The notes beneath the pieces are model-generated. The model saw only the letters and a list, made by a program, of their open reading frames with translations. It did not search any database and had not been told where the DNA came from. The translations under genes and the position numbers were made by a program. Positions 10,727 to 20,136 of a DNA stretch of 64,000 bases are shown here, piece after piece (within the stretch, counting starts at the first letter, position 1; each line of letters begins with the position of its first letter). The DNA is from DT-111 sp965263225 (GTDB taxonomy: Bacteria > Bacteroidota > Bacteroidia > Chitinophagales > Saprospiraceae). Where the stretch lies: NCBI GenBank assembly GCA_965263225.1, contig CBDHHG010000011.1:1-64000 (forward strand), in the 5' to 3' direction.

Positions 10727-11653
10727 TTACCGAGAGGCTGCCAGGAGATAGAGGACAGCCATTCGCACAGCTACCCCATTTTCTACCTGCTGTAAAATAA
10801 TAGAGTGATTGGAATCTGCTACATCACTAGTGATTTCAACCCCGCGGTTAATGGGGCCTGGGTGCATAACTACAATTTCTTTATCCAAACGATCCAGCAG
10901 GACCTTGTTAACTCCGAAGTATTGAGCATACTCTCGAAGTGACGGAAAGAACTTAATATCTTGACGTTCTAATTGAATGCGGAGAATATTTGCTATATCA
11001 CACCAAGCCAGCGCCTTCTCAATATTGTATTCCACCCCAACTCCCAACTGGTCGATATACTTGGGTATGAGGGTTGGCGGACCACAAACCTTCACCTCTG
11101 CCCCCAATTTTTGCAAGCAAAACACATTGCTCAAAGCAACCCGAGAGTGCAAAATATCTCCGCAGATTAGTACTTTTTTACCAGCTAGATCCCCTAATTT
11201 TTCCTCCATAGAGAAAGCATCTAGGAGGGCTTGAGTAGGGTGTTCATGTGTTCCGTCACCGGCATTAATGATGTTGGCGTCGATGTGCTGAGACAGAAAA
11301 TGATGCGCTCCTGGTGCAGGATGGCGCATAACTACCATATCCACTTTCATGGACAGGATATTATTAACAGTATCCAGAAGTGTTTCTCCTTTCTTCACGG
11401 AGGAGGTAGAGGCTGAGAAGTTTACGACATCGGCCGATAGTCTTTTTTCTGCTAATTCAAAGGAAATACGGGTACGAGTAGAGTTCTCAAAGAATAGATT
11501 GGCAACTGTAATATCCCGCAAGGAAGGGACTTTTTTGATGGGACGGTTAATTACCTCTTTAAAGGTTTTTGCCGTCTCAAAAATCAGACGAATATCTCCT
11601 GCTGTGAGATATTTAATTCCCAATACATGGCGAGTACTTAATTGCTGAACCAT
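10727..11653 (-). CDS. pyrB: Aspartate carbamoyltransferase catalytic subunit
   Basis: This enzyme condenses carbamoyl phosphate with aspartate to form N-carbamoylaspartate, the committed step of pyrimidine synthesis in the cytoplasm. The 308-residue length is normal for the catalytic chain. The carbamoyl-phosphate motif STRTR is at residues 58-62, with GDGTHEHPTQALLD in the middle and MHPGPINRG near the C-terminus. The gene follows pyrR by 3 bp, so the two are surely co-transcribed. No pyrI regulatory subunit is adjacent, which fits the PyrR-controlled arrangement. Confidence 0.96.
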   Translation of the reverse strand: MVQQLSTRHVLGIKYLTAGDIRLIFETAKTFKEVINRPIKKVPSLRDITVANLFFENSTRTRISFELAEKRLSADVVNFSASTSSVKKGETLLDTVNNILSMKVDMVVMRHPAPGAHHFLSQHIDANIINAGDGTHEHPTQALLDAFSMEEKLGDLAGKKVLICGDILHSRVALSNVFCLQKLGAEVKVCGPPTLIPKYIDQLGVGVEYNIEKALAWCDIANILRIQLERQDIKFFPSLREYAQYFGVNKVLLDRLDKEIVVMHPGPINRGVEITSDVADSNHSIILQQVENGVAVRMAVLYLLAASR

Positions 11654-11656
11654 ACC

Positions 11657-12217
11657 CTATTCGACGTCTTTTTTATGCGCGTATAATAGGACCCTATCTT
11701 CCGATTGGTCTTCCCCTTTCCACTCTACTTTCACATAAGCCTGATCTACAGAGTCTACTGTGAGGCCAACATAATCTGATTGTATGGGTAAATGTCGATT
11801 AAAGCGACGATCTACCAGGGCCAGGAGTTCCACTCGATCGGGTCTACCATAATGGTTTAAGGCAGTTAGTGCTGCATTTATCGTTCGACCTGTGTACAAG
11901 ACATCATCTACCAGGATAACCTGGTAACCGTCCACCAGAAAATCCATTTGGGTCACACTGGCCTCCAAAGGATGGGTCCTAGTTCTGAAATCATCTCGAT
12001 AGAAAGTTATGTCCAGCTTTCCATACAAGATATCCTCAATTCCAAGAATCTCCTTTAGACGTTGGCAGATACGATCTGACAGGAATACTCCTCGCGGTTG
12101 TATACCGATGATACAACAGTTATCAAATCGATCATAACGCTCTATCAATTGGTGACAGATACGATCAATAATGATGGAAAATCGCTTTTGATCTAATATG
12201 ACTCTACTTTTTTCCAT
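11657..12217 (-). CDS. pyrR: PyrR: pyrimidine operon regulator / uracil phosphoribosyltransferase
   Basis: The 186-residue type I phosphoribosyltransferase carries the PRPP loop VILVDDVLYTGRT and the N-terminal IGIQPRGVFLSDRI segment typical of PyrR. In Firmicutes PyrR binds pyr mRNA leaders and also has weak uracil phosphoribosyltransferase activity. Its role in Bacteroidota is less established. It lies immediately upstream of pyrB with a 3-bp gap, which supports a pyrimidine function. I do not see a convincing PyrR-binding loop or attenuator in the short gap (12218-12306) upstream. Confidence 0.92.
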   Translation of the reverse strand: MEKSRVILDQKRFSIIIDRICHQLIERYDRFDNCCIIGIQPRGVFLSDRICQRLKEILGIEDILYGKLDITFYRDDFRTRTHPLEASVTQMDFLVDGYQVILVDDVLYTGRTINAALTALNHYGRPDRVELLALVDRRFNRHLPIQSDYVGLTVDSVDQAYVKVEWKGEDQSEDRVLLYAHKKDVE

Positions 12218-12306
12218 GGCAAGTAAAGATAGTATTATTTTCAGAGCGTGTGGTTGCTTATTACCACTTTACAGACGGACAAAGCAAGTGCCTCATCTAC
12301 CTTTCG

Positions 12307-13989
12307 TTACTTCTTTTGTGCCTTCGCCCAGCTATCCTTTAGACTAACAGTAAGGTTAAAAACCGGATGCTCTGGCGTACTTTCTTGATCCACACAGTAA
12401 TACCCTTTACGCATAAACTGCAACTGTGCTCCGGGATTAGCATGCACTAAACCGGGTTCCACATAGACATCCTGTAAAACTTCTAAGGAATGGGGGTTAA
12501 GCAGTTCCAAATAATCTTTTCTTTCATCCTTAGTGGGCTCAGCTACACTAAACAGGCGGCCATATTGACGAACTTCCGCTTTAGCGGCATGCTCCACAGA
12601 TACCCAGTGCAAAGTCCCTTTTGCTTTCACACCCGATGTATCCTCGCCACTCTTACTATCGGGAAAGTAGGTACAATGAATCTCGGTAATTTCTCCCGAA
12701 TCATCCTTGACAAAATCTTCGCAATGCAAAATATAGGCCCCTTTCAATCGGACATTCCTTCCTGGTCCCATCCGGAAGAACTTCTTTGGCGGATCTTCCA
12801 TAAAGTCTCCTCTTTCAATGTAAATCTCTCTCGAAAAAGGCACCTGTCTGCTCCCACTCTCTGGGTCTTCCGGATTATTCTCAAGAGAAAGGTGTTCAGT
12901 ATGTCCCTCCGGATAATTAGTAATCACTACCTTAACCGGATCCAGAACAGCCATCACTCGATTCGCCACCTTATTGAGTTCATTTCTCACCGCATATTCC
13001 AACAACTCAATTTCGATAAGATTATCTCTTTTGGCCACCCCGGCACGTCGACAAAATTCACGAATAGCCTCCGCAGGATATCCCCTTCTGCGCATCCCGG
13101 CAATAGTAGGCATACGTGGATCATCCCAAGCCGTCACATGCCCTCCTTCCACCAAACGCAACAATTTACGTTTACTAGTAATCATGTAAGCTACATTCAT
13201 ACGTGCGAACTCAATCTGTCTGGAAGGAAAGATCTCCAACTTTTCGATAAACCAATCGTACAAGGGACGATGGTGTCTAAACTCTAAGGAACACAGAGAA
13301 TGGGTAATACCTTCAATAGAGTCAGACTGCCCATGTGCGAAATCATACATTGGATAAATACACCATTCATCCCCAGTTCGGTGATGGGTTTCGTGTTTTA
13401 TGCGATATAGTATCGGATCACGCATATGCATATTAGGAGAAGACATATCAACTTTGGCCCGCAACACCCTTGCGCCATCTTCAAATTCCCCCGCCTTCAT
13501 TCTCTGGAATAAATCCAGGTTTTCTGCTATACTTCGAGTGCGATAAGGGCTCTCCTTGCCAGGTGAAGTCGGTTCACCCTTCATTTCTGCAATTTCCTCC
13601 GGTGTAGAATCATCTACATACGCTAGGCCGGCGTTTATTAATTGGATCGCAAATTCGTACAATTGCCCGAAGTAGTCGGAGGCATAGAGCACTTCCCCAT
13701 TCCATTCAAAGCCCAACCATTTGATATCGTTCTTGATATTCTCCACATAGGAGGTCTTCTCAGTCGTCGGATTGGTATCATCCATCCGCAAGTTCGTCAA
13801 ACCACCATATTTCTGTGCCAACTCGAAATTCACGGTAATGGCCTTGGCGTGGCCGATATGCAAAAAGCCGTTGGGCTCGGGCGGGAAACGTGTATGTACT
13901 CGGCCAGCATGTTTACCTTGACTCAAATCCTCCTCTATGATTTGCTCAATAAAATTCAGAGAAGGTTTGGTTTCTTCGAGATTGCTCAT
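12307..13989 (-). CDS. glnS: Glutamine--tRNA ligase
   Basis: This class Ic aminoacyl-tRNA synthetase charges tRNA-Gln. The 560 residues match the bacterial family. The HIGH motif appears as PEPNGFLHIGHAK near residue 40, and a KMSKS-like ITSKRKL follows in the catalytic half. The C-terminal half is the anticodon-binding beta-barrel region. The start gives the usual short N-terminal extension before the HIGH motif. It lies 40 bp downstream of argS on the same strand. GlnS rather than GltX is indicated by the DDTNPTTEKTSYVENIK segment. Confidence 0.95.
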   Translation of the reverse strand: MSNLEETKPSLNFIEQIIEEDLSQGKHAGRVHTRFPPEPNGFLHIGHAKAITVNFELAQKYGGLTNLRMDDTNPTTEKTSYVENIKNDIKWLGFEWNGEVLYASDYFGQLYEFAIQLINAGLAYVDDSTPEEIAEMKGEPTSPGKESPYRTRSIAENLDLFQRMKAGEFEDGARVLRAKVDMSSPNMHMRDPILYRIKHETHHRTGDEWCIYPMYDFAHGQSDSIEGITHSLCSLEFRHHRPLYDWFIEKLEIFPSRQIEFARMNVAYMITSKRKLLRLVEGGHVTAWDDPRMPTIAGMRRRGYPAEAIREFCRRAGVAKRDNLIEIELLEYAVRNELNKVANRVMAVLDPVKVVITNYPEGHTEHLSLENNPEDPESGSRQVPFSREIYIERGDFMEDPPKKFFRMGPGRNVRLKGAYILHCEDFVKDDSGEITEIHCTYFPDSKSGEDTSGVKAKGTLHWVSVEHAAKAEVRQYGRLFSVAEPTKDERKDYLELLNPHSLEVLQDVYVEPGLVHANPGAQLQFMRKGYYCVDQESTPEHPVFNLTVSLKDSWAKAQKK

Positions 13990-14029
13990 AACTGTTTACA
14001 ATAAGATTGAATGAATATTTTAAGGAGCA

Positions 14030-15880
14030 TTACATTCGCTCGGGCATTTCAATACCCAGTAAATCCATACCATTTTTCAAGACGCTACCGACCAGTTTAC
14101 TCAACAACAGTCGGAAGGCCTTGGCTGATTCCTCAGCATCGAAGATCGAGACGTCATGCCAGAATTTACTGTAGCTCTTGGCCAAGGCATAGCAAAAGTT
14201 AGCAATGCTAGATGGATCCAATTCTGCCGCTGCCTCCTGAATCAAATCAGGAAACTGATAGAGGGATCGCAACAGGTCTCGCTCCGCTGGCTCCAAGCTG
14301 GCATAATTTTGCGCCAATTCCCAGCTCACTCCTTCTCGTTCTGCTCTCTTTCCTACGCCATTAATTCGGACATAGGAATACTGAATATAAGGTCCCGTTT
14401 GTCCTTGTAAGTCTACAGATTCTTTAGGGTCAAAGACCATTCGCTTTTGCGGTTGGACCTTAATAATGTGGAACTTTAAAGCGGCTAGGCCTATCTTACG
14501 GAAAATGTCCTGTCGTTGTTCCTCCGAAAAGCTACTGATTTCGGAGCTATCCTTGGAAGCCGCTTCTGCTTCTGCAATAACCTCAGCCATCAAATCATCG
14601 GCATCAACAACAGTGCCTTCTCGGGATTTCATTTTGCCAGAGGGCAAATCGACCATACCATAATTCAAGTGATACAAACCATCTGCATAGGGTTCTCCCA
14701 ACCGCTTCATCGTTTCGAATAATACTTGGAAATGATAATTCTGCTCATCTGCCACTACATAAATCATTCGCTCTACCCCAAAATCCTGGTATCGCAACTG
14801 CGCTGTCCCAATGTCCTGCGTCAGATACACAGATGTCCCATCTTTCCGCAATACAATTTTGTGGTCCAATTTTGCATCCGTCAAATCAATCCATACTGAA
14901 CCATCCTCTTTCTTGTAAAAGACACCTTTCTCCATCCCCGCCTCAATCGTACTCTTTCCTAACAAATAGGTATCTGATTCGTAATACAATTTATCAAAAG
15001 CGACCCCTAGATTCTCATAGGTCGTATTAAATCCTTCATACACCCAATCGTTCATCTGTTTCCAAAGCTTTACGGTCTCCTCATCTCCCGCCTCCCATTT
15101 GATAAGCATTGCTCTGGCAGCCTGACCAATTTCACTAAATTCGTTGAAGTATACATTCTTGTATCCCTTGAAAAAAGCCTCTGCTTTTTGTCCTTCCTTT
15201 CCTTTTTCTGCAAAAAGGGCTTGCCCTTTCTCAGAAGCTTGCCATTCCTTATATTCCTCTTGAAAAGCTTGTTCAAATTTCACGTAGAATTTACCTACGA
15301 AATGGTCCCCCTTTATACCACTTGAAGTAGGTGTTTCCCCTTCCCCAAATCTCAACCAAGCCAACATGCTCTTACAAATTGCAATTCCACGATCATTGAC
15401 AATTTGGGTTCGGACTACCTCGTAGCCAGCTGCTTGCAAAATCTTATAGGCAGACCACCCGAGAAGTATATTTCGGATATGGCCCAAATGCAATGGCTTA
15501 TTGGTGTTTGGGGAAGAATACTCTACCATTACCTTTTTACCATTAGCTGCGGCGATTCCGTACTGATCACTTGCAGTAACTGTATCCAATAGAAATTGCT
15601 GCCAGTACGAGTCGTCCACCACCAGGTTCAGGAAGCCTTTGATGACATTGAATTTACTGATTTGTGGAACCTGCCCCAGCATAAATTGCCCCAACTCCTG
15701 GCCGATCTCCTCCACCCCTTTTCTAGCCATCTTAGCGTAGGGAAAAACAACCACAGTGAAGTCTCCTTCAAATTCACTGCGAGTAGCATTCATCGAAATC
15801 GAGTCCGCTTGAATCGATGCTCCGTAAAGGGATTTCACACCCTTGACTACCCCTTCTTGAATAATACCAATGATATCCAT
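14030..15880 (-). CDS. argS: Arginine--tRNA ligase
   Basis: This class Ia synthetase charges tRNA-Arg. The 616-residue protein has the N-terminal additional domain, the HIGH-type motif NKPLHLGHIRN near residue 130, and the signature KMKSREGTVVDADDLM, with the KMSK lysine region shifted to KMKS. A C-terminal DALR anticodon-binding domain follows (QTGPYIQYSYVRI to the end). It is the first gene of the argS-glnS-pyrR-pyrB run. A TAnnTTTG match on the same strand at 15991-15984 could be its promoter, but I see no good TTTG partner. Confidence 0.95.
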   Translation of the reverse strand: MDIIGIIQEGVVKGVKSLYGASIQADSISMNATRSEFEGDFTVVVFPYAKMARKGVEEIGQELGQFMLGQVPQISKFNVIKGFLNLVVDDSYWQQFLLDTVTASDQYGIAAANGKKVMVEYSSPNTNKPLHLGHIRNILLGWSAYKILQAAGYEVVRTQIVNDRGIAICKSMLAWLRFGEGETPTSSGIKGDHFVGKFYVKFEQAFQEEYKEWQASEKGQALFAEKGKEGQKAEAFFKGYKNVYFNEFSEIGQAARAMLIKWEAGDEETVKLWKQMNDWVYEGFNTTYENLGVAFDKLYYESDTYLLGKSTIEAGMEKGVFYKKEDGSVWIDLTDAKLDHKIVLRKDGTSVYLTQDIGTAQLRYQDFGVERMIYVVADEQNYHFQVLFETMKRLGEPYADGLYHLNYGMVDLPSGKMKSREGTVVDADDLMAEVIAEAEAASKDSSEISSFSEEQRQDIFRKIGLAALKFHIIKVQPQKRMVFDPKESVDLQGQTGPYIQYSYVRINGVGKRAEREGVSWELAQNYASLEPAERDLLRSLYQFPDLIQEAAAELDPSSIANFCYALAKSYSKFWHDVSIFDAEESAKAFRLLLSKLVGSVLKNGMDLLGIEMPERM

Positions 15881-16192
15881 GATGCTAATTGCTTTGTTAA
15901 ATGTCAGCTAAAATTCTTGACTCAATACACTGTTCAAAAAGAACGAACTTGGCACCGGAAAATGTAGCTCTTCCATTGAGCGGCAAATATATAATTTTAT
16001 AGTGATTCTACCGGTCTTTGACGGTGAACTCCTCCAGTATGCATCTAAATAAAGGCCGAATTGACGATCCACCAACCTGATTTACATTTTGCCACATTTT
16101 TTGCCACAAAAAAGCCAGTCTCTAGTAGAGATCCTCCTTCGATTTCAACCAAGTATTAAGTAGCTCAACCTTATTGTATACGAAACAGTTCC
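15881..16192. other. Intergenic gap between rsmD and argS
   Basis: These 312 bp hold no gene. A short tandem direct repeat, TTTTGCCACA at 16087-16096 and again at 16099-16108, is visible. The gap presumably contains the rsmD-operon end and the argS promoter. Confidence 0.5.
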
Positions 16193-16741
16193 CTAATCTG
16201 TGGTAGGGGTAAAAATACTGAAGATGGTTTTCGAATAGTTGCGGACTTGGAGCAGGTTGGGATGCTTACTAAAATCGTGATTCGGATTGTGTTCCAAAAC
16301 AAGCCACCCGCCGTCCTTTAACATGCCCTTTTCCAAAATACGATCTGGGATATCCGGAATATTAGGTAGCGGATATGGCGGACCAGCAAATATGTAATCG
16401 TAGGAGGCGGTAGCATATTGAATAAACTTGAAAACGTCGCCTTTAACGATCTGAATCTTATCTTCGATATCTAGTTGCTGACTAGTCTTCTTGACATAGG
16501 CTACACAACCCGGAAACTTATCTACATAGGTTACATCAGTACAGCCCCGAGAGATGAATTCATAGCTATGATTACCGGTTCCCCCAAATAGGTCGAGTAC
16601 TTTCAGTTCACTGATCTCAAAGTTGTTTTGAATAATGTTAAAAAGCCCTTCCTTGGCAAAGTCCGTGGTGGGGCGGGTAGGCCAGTTTTTAGCCGGTGGG
16701 GTAAAGCGTCTTCCCTTAAATTCTCCTCCGATAATCCGCAT
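16193..16741 (-). CDS. rsmD: 16S rRNA (guanine-966 N2) methyltransferase RsmD
   Basis: The 182-residue class I SAM-dependent methyltransferase begins MRIIGGEFKGRR with RPTTDFAKEGLFNI, typical of RsmD, which methylates G966 of 16S rRNA in the assembled 30S head. The SAM loop is LDLFGGTGNHSYEF. The catalytic [DN]PPY motif reads AGPPYPL here, so the usual Asp/Asn is Gly, which is unusual. The gene is 6 bp downstream of the DUF3822 gene, a pairing seen in many Bacteroidota. Identity is secure; full activity is less certain because of the substitution. Confidence 0.9.
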   Translation of the reverse strand: MRIIGGEFKGRRFTPPAKNWPTRPTTDFAKEGLFNIIQNNFEISELKVLDLFGGTGNHSYEFISRGCTDVTYVDKFPGCVAYVKKTSQQLDIEDKIQIVKGDVFKFIQYATASYDYIFAGPPYPLPNIPDIPDRILEKGMLKDGGWLVLEHNPNHDFSKHPNLLQVRNYSKTIFSIFTPTTD

Positions 16742-16747
16742 AGGCGC

Positions 16748-17593
16748 TCAGAAATGCTGTTGAATACTCATTAGGTCAAAATAGAAATACGAGGGCTGTA
16801 GGCTTAATTTGGGGCCAAACGAAAAGGTAGCCGGTACCTTCAGAAAATCAATTCTCTGCAAATAACGAAATAGCAGTCGATATACTTCCGAGTCCTTTAC
16901 TAGCTGCCCGGATAGGTACAAAGGCACATCTTTGGGATCCAAATTATACGATTTGAAAACCAAAAGAACATAATAGAGGAAATCCCTAGCCGATTGATAG
17001 GTGAAGTGATTTGCGTATTGCAAAAGTGTACCATCAAAAAGAAAAAGGTAAATTTTACGTGAGCGTACGTGGCAAAAAAGGTGGGTCCCTTTCTGGGTGG
17101 CCGCATGTGGCCGCAGTGCATCCAAAAATGCGGTATAAAGATGTACTTTTCGAGCAGCTTGGAAATGCTTGCTGATCACCTGCGTTTTGGGGTCTAAGGC
17201 ATATACTAGTTTAGCTGATAGATGATGCAGGTCTTCAGCGACTACTTCTGCATTTACAGATAAATCAGTGAGTTGTTCGAGATAGGTCTTATTTTTAGAG
17301 GGATTGTAGAGGCGCTCAGGTAAGATCGTAGCCTGTAGTCCAATCAGTCCCAAGTGGGTACTGCCATAGGCCAATTTAAGCAGCGCATCATCCTTCACAA
17401 TCTTTTGCATGGCGCGTTGTCGGCGAGGTAAACTAGCACCTTCTTCAAGGGCATATTCTTTCAGTACCTGAATATGTCGTCTTTTATCTACCACCATATA
17501 GGTAAAGCTGTCCACCCCTGCCAGGATGGACAGCTCTAGATCCTTTGCTGGTGATTTAGCAAAAGTATCTTCAACAATCTCGAATTTGATCAT
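16748..17593 (-). CDS. DUF3822 family protein
   Basis: The 281-residue cytoplasmic protein has no signal peptide or membrane segment. The sequence (LSILAGVDSFTYMVVD at the start, VRSRKIYLFLFDGTLLQYANHF in the middle, YLSGQLVKDS later) matches the DUF3822 family of Bacteroidota. The family looks like an actin/Hsp70-type ATPase-fold relative of unknown function and is habitually next to rsmD. Its start overlaps the stop of the upstream membrane-protein gene by 4 bp (ATGA), which implies translational coupling. I know of no assigned function. Confidence 0.8.
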   Translation of the reverse strand: MIKFEIVEDTFAKSPAKDLELSILAGVDSFTYMVVDKRRHIQVLKEYALEEGASLPRRQRAMQKIVKDDALLKLAYGSTHLGLIGLQATILPERLYNPSKNKTYLEQLTDLSVNAEVVAEDLHHLSAKLVYALDPKTQVISKHFQAARKVHLYTAFLDALRPHAATQKGTHLFCHVRSRKIYLFLFDGTLLQYANHFTYQSARDFLYYVLLVFKSYNLDPKDVPLYLSGQLVKDSEVYRLLFRYLQRIDFLKVPATFSFGPKLSLQPSYFYFDLMSIQQHF

Positions 17594-18171
17594 TCCCAGT
17601 TACCAGACAAATTGGGGGCGTTCATGTTTCCAAACTTGATGGGCTTGTTTGGATCATATCCTTGATCATACTTAGCAAATCGCTTGTCTTTGTATTTCCC
17701 CATAAATACTCGACGAGGAATACCTACTTCCACCACATTTACTGTTGTCTTTTGATAAGTAATGGTATCAGCAGCAATCTCAAATTTGGCTCCACCACCG
17801 TAAGGTACAATCGATAAAGAATCAAGATTGATCCCCAATGTCTGGATAGAATCGATAGCAGGAGAAAGGATCGTATCATATACAATTTCTCCAGTGAAAT
17901 TAGGATCATCAGGGTCACCAATCACTTTCACTACAGCGAAACTATCAGTCATCAAGATTTCTCTCAAGGAATCGAAAGTAGGAGAAAATCCGCCCTTGAT
18001 ACTACGAAACAAATCCTGAGCAGTACGAACTTCCATCAATCGCTCAACTACAGCTCGCTCACGTTTTTCCTTTTCTGCCTTAAATGCGATAGGTTCCTGA
18101 ATGCTGCTAATTAAAGTCCAGACCAACCCGATTACTACGGCAGCGAGAAGCAAATTAATAAGTAATCTCAT
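17590..18171 (-). CDS. Single-pass membrane protein of unknown function
   Basis: The 193-residue protein has one N-terminal transmembrane segment (LLINLLLAAVVIGLVWTLI) and a soluble domain predicted to lie outside the cytoplasm. The segment ERAVVERLMEVRTAQDLFRSIKGGFSP just after the membrane helix resembles pseudopilin-like helices in layout only. It is the first gene of an operon with DUF3822 and rsmD (ATGA overlap) and is divergent from tsaD across 76 bp. I do not recognise the family by name. Confidence 0.7.
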   Translation of the reverse strand: MRLLINLLLAAVVIGLVWTLISSIQEPIAFKAEKEKRERAVVERLMEVRTAQDLFRSIKGGFSPTFDSLREILMTDSFAVVKVIGDPDDPNFTGEIVYDTILSPAIDSIQTLGINLDSLSIVPYGGGAKFEIAADTITYQKTTVNVVEVGIPRRVFMGKYKDKRFAKYDQGYDPNKPIKFGNMNAPNLSGNWE

Positions 18172-18232
18172 TTTTTCGGTTTGTTTTGATGCAATGATAA
18201 TAATTTTTCGTTAAAAGATTTGAACAAGAAGC

Positions 18233-18240
18233 TATTTTTG
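18233..18240 (+). promoter_or_regulatory. Candidate -7 element for tsaD
   Basis: TATTTTTG matches the Bacteroidota -7 consensus TAnnTTTG. A T-rich TTTTTCG 22 bp upstream could serve as the -33 element. The tsaD ATG begins 8 bp after it, so the mRNA would have almost no leader. Confidence 0.4.
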
Positions 18241-18247
18241 CGATCCT

Positions 18248-19249
18248 ATGCAAATAAACATTTTAGCAATCGAATCTTCCTGTGATGACACTTCTGCTGC
18301 GGTGATTCAGGATGGAGAAGTCTTAAGCAATTGCGTAGCCAATCAGGAGGCGCATCGGCTTTATGGCGGCGTGGTTCCGGAGGTGGCTTCTCGGGCTCAC
18401 CAAGCCAACATCATTCCCGTGGTGGATCTGGCCCTGAAAAAGGCAGGTGTCCAGAGGCAAGCGCTCCACGCCATCGCCTTCACTAAGGGGCCAGGTTTGA
18501 TCGGTTCCCTCATGGTCGGCGTTTCCTTCGCCAAAGGGATGGCCCTAAGTTTAGATATCCCTCTGATAGAGGTACACCATATGAGGGCGCACGTCATGGC
18601 GCACTTTGCAGAGAGACCTCATCCGGAATTCCCTTTTCTTTGTTTGACGGTGTCTGGTGGGCATACACAGATTGTAAAGATCAATAGCTATCTAGACATG
18701 GAGGTACTTGGTCAAACTTTTGACGATGCCGCTGGTGAAGCCTTTGATAAAACGGGCAAGATTTTGGGGTTGGATTATCCTGCTGGTCCGATCATTGATC
18801 GTCTCGCCCAGCAAGGAGAAGCAAAATTCTCTTTTTCAGAGCCCAAGATTCCTGCACTCGACTTCAGTTTTAGCGGATTGAAAACGGCTATACTATACTT
18901 TCTGAAAAAGCAGGTGAAAGAGAATCCCAAATTTCTAGAGGAGGAGATGCCAAATATTTGTGCCTCTGTACAAGATAGAATCGTAAGCATACTGATGAAT
19001 AAAGTACAGTTGGCTGTCAAACAGACGGGCATTCAAACGGTAGCTATTGCCGGGGGCGTTTCGGCCAATAGTGGGCTGCGCCAGGCACTTACTGAGACGG
19101 GAGAAATGCTTGGGTGGCAGACTTTCATTCCAAAATTCGAGTATTGCACAGACAATGCGGCTATGATAGGTGTTACCGCCTACCACAAATTCTTGGAAGA
19201 GCAATTTAGTCATCAGGGCGTAGCTCCCGTGGCGAGATGGAATATGTGA
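18248..19249 (+). CDS. tsaD: tRNA N6-threonylcarbamoyladenosine synthase catalytic subunit TsaD
   Basis: TsaD transfers the threonylcarbamoyl group to A37 of ANN-decoding tRNAs, working with TsaB and TsaE in the cytoplasm. The 333-residue length is standard for this Kae1/Qri7 family. Visible motifs are AIESSCDDTSAAV at the N-terminus, the metal-binding HHMRAH near residue 110, FPFLCLTVSGGHTQI, and GGVSANSGLR with YCTDNAAMIG near the C-terminus. It is divergently transcribed from the DUF3822 operon and convergent with the DUF697 gene. Confidence 0.97.
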   Translation: MQINILAIESSCDDTSAAVIQDGEVLSNCVANQEAHRLYGGVVPEVASRAHQANIIPVVDLALKKAGVQRQALHAIAFTKGPGLIGSLMVGVSFAKGMALSLDIPLIEVHHMRAHVMAHFAERPHPEFPFLCLTVSGGHTQIVKINSYLDMEVLGQTFDDAAGEAFDKTGKILGLDYPAGPIIDRLAQQGEAKFSFSEPKIPALDFSFSGLKTAILYFLKKQVKENPKFLEEEMPNICASVQDRIVSILMNKVQLAVKQTGIQTVAIAGGVSANSGLRQALTETGEMLGWQTFIPKFEYCTDNAAMIGVTAYHKFLEEQFSHQGVAPVARWNM

Positions 19250-19261
19250 GTACTACAGAAG

Positions 19262-19301
19262 AAAGCAGGCACCAGATCCTTAGAGACCTAGTGCCTGCTT
19301 T
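19262..19301. terminator. Bidirectional hairpin between tsaD and the DUF697 gene
   Basis: A perfect 11-bp inverted repeat (AAAGCAGGCAC and its complement, 18-nt loop) lies between the two convergent stop codons. The T tracts flanking the arms are short on both strands, but position and stability suggest a shared terminator. Confidence 0.65.
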
Positions 19302-19332
19302 GCTATTGATGATCGCCCTAGGGTACCTCCAA

Positions 19333-20043
19333 CTAAAAGTCAGAGATCAATTTCTTCTTCATCTCGGCGAATTCTTCCTCCGTGATAATACCTTGATTCT
19401 TTAACTCTCCTAGTTCTTTTAGTTTAGCTAAAACATCCTCTTTGGTAGGTGCGGCCGCTCCCACTGGTTCTGCCTCGGTGGTGCTCTCTGTCACGGGTTC
19501 CCCCGTTTCTTGCTCTGCATCTTGCTCTTTCTTCAATTCTTCCGCCACTTTCTTACCTTTCTCAAATTTCTCTTTAAAGACTTTCTTCAGTCTTTCCGTA
19601 TCAAAATCCAAGATAGTCCCACCCATATCGAAGTGTTTCTTAAAAACTTCGCCTAGTGCATAGGTAGATGCGCCGTTGAAAACGGAGATGGTCACCCCTC
19701 CAATGATCGTCCCTAAACCTGGGATGAGTTTCACAACGCTTCTAGCGCCTGCTCGGGCTAGAATAGAGCTGGTCAAAGAAGTAACAATGGCTTTACCCTG
19801 CGTCTCCGAGAATTCAAGATCGTATACCCGGCAAAGTTGTCGAATCATATCCATTTGTACCGCAGTGGCAGCAAAGACATCTGCGATTGGAACAGGAATA
19901 AAACCGGTACCCATCGCCCAAATCACGTGATTACGAATCACCGTATCCGCGTGCTTCGACTTGCTGCTTTTTTCACTACCCATAATCGTCTTTTTTACTT
20001 GTTTAGAGGCAAACTTCCAGATTTGCTTTTTCATATTCTTCAA
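19333..20043 (-). CDS. DUF697-like protein with C-terminal SHOCT domain
   Basis: The first part of this 236-residue protein (HADTVIRNHVIWAMGTGFIPVPIADVFA through the GLGTIIGGVTISV segment) resembles DUF697/TerB-adjacent membrane-associated helical proteins. It is followed by a charged linker and a SHOCT module (LGELKNQGIITEEEFAEMK) at the very C-terminus. SHOCT domains are short helical hairpins often found on membrane-associated or oligomeric proteins. No function can be assigned. It is monocistronic, convergent with tsaD and downstream of the alpha-2-macroglobulin gene. Confidence 0.75.
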   Translation of the reverse strand: MKNMKKQIWKFASKQVKKTIMGSEKSSKSKHADTVIRNHVIWAMGTGFIPVPIADVFAATAVQMDMIRQLCRVYDLEFSETQGKAIVTSLTSSILARAGARSVVKLIPGLGTIIGGVTISVFNGASTYALGEVFKKHFDMGGTILDFDTERLKKVFKEKFEKGKKVAEELKKEQDAEQETGEPVTESTTEAEPVGAAAPTKEDVLAKLKELGELKNQGIITEEEFAEMKKKLISDF

Positions 20044-20136
20044 AATTACTAATCTCCTTCAATTTAACACTTTAGAGTCATTATTGCTTTTTTTTCTCGA
20101 CAATTCTCATCGCTTTTAGGATCAATGCCCCCTAAA

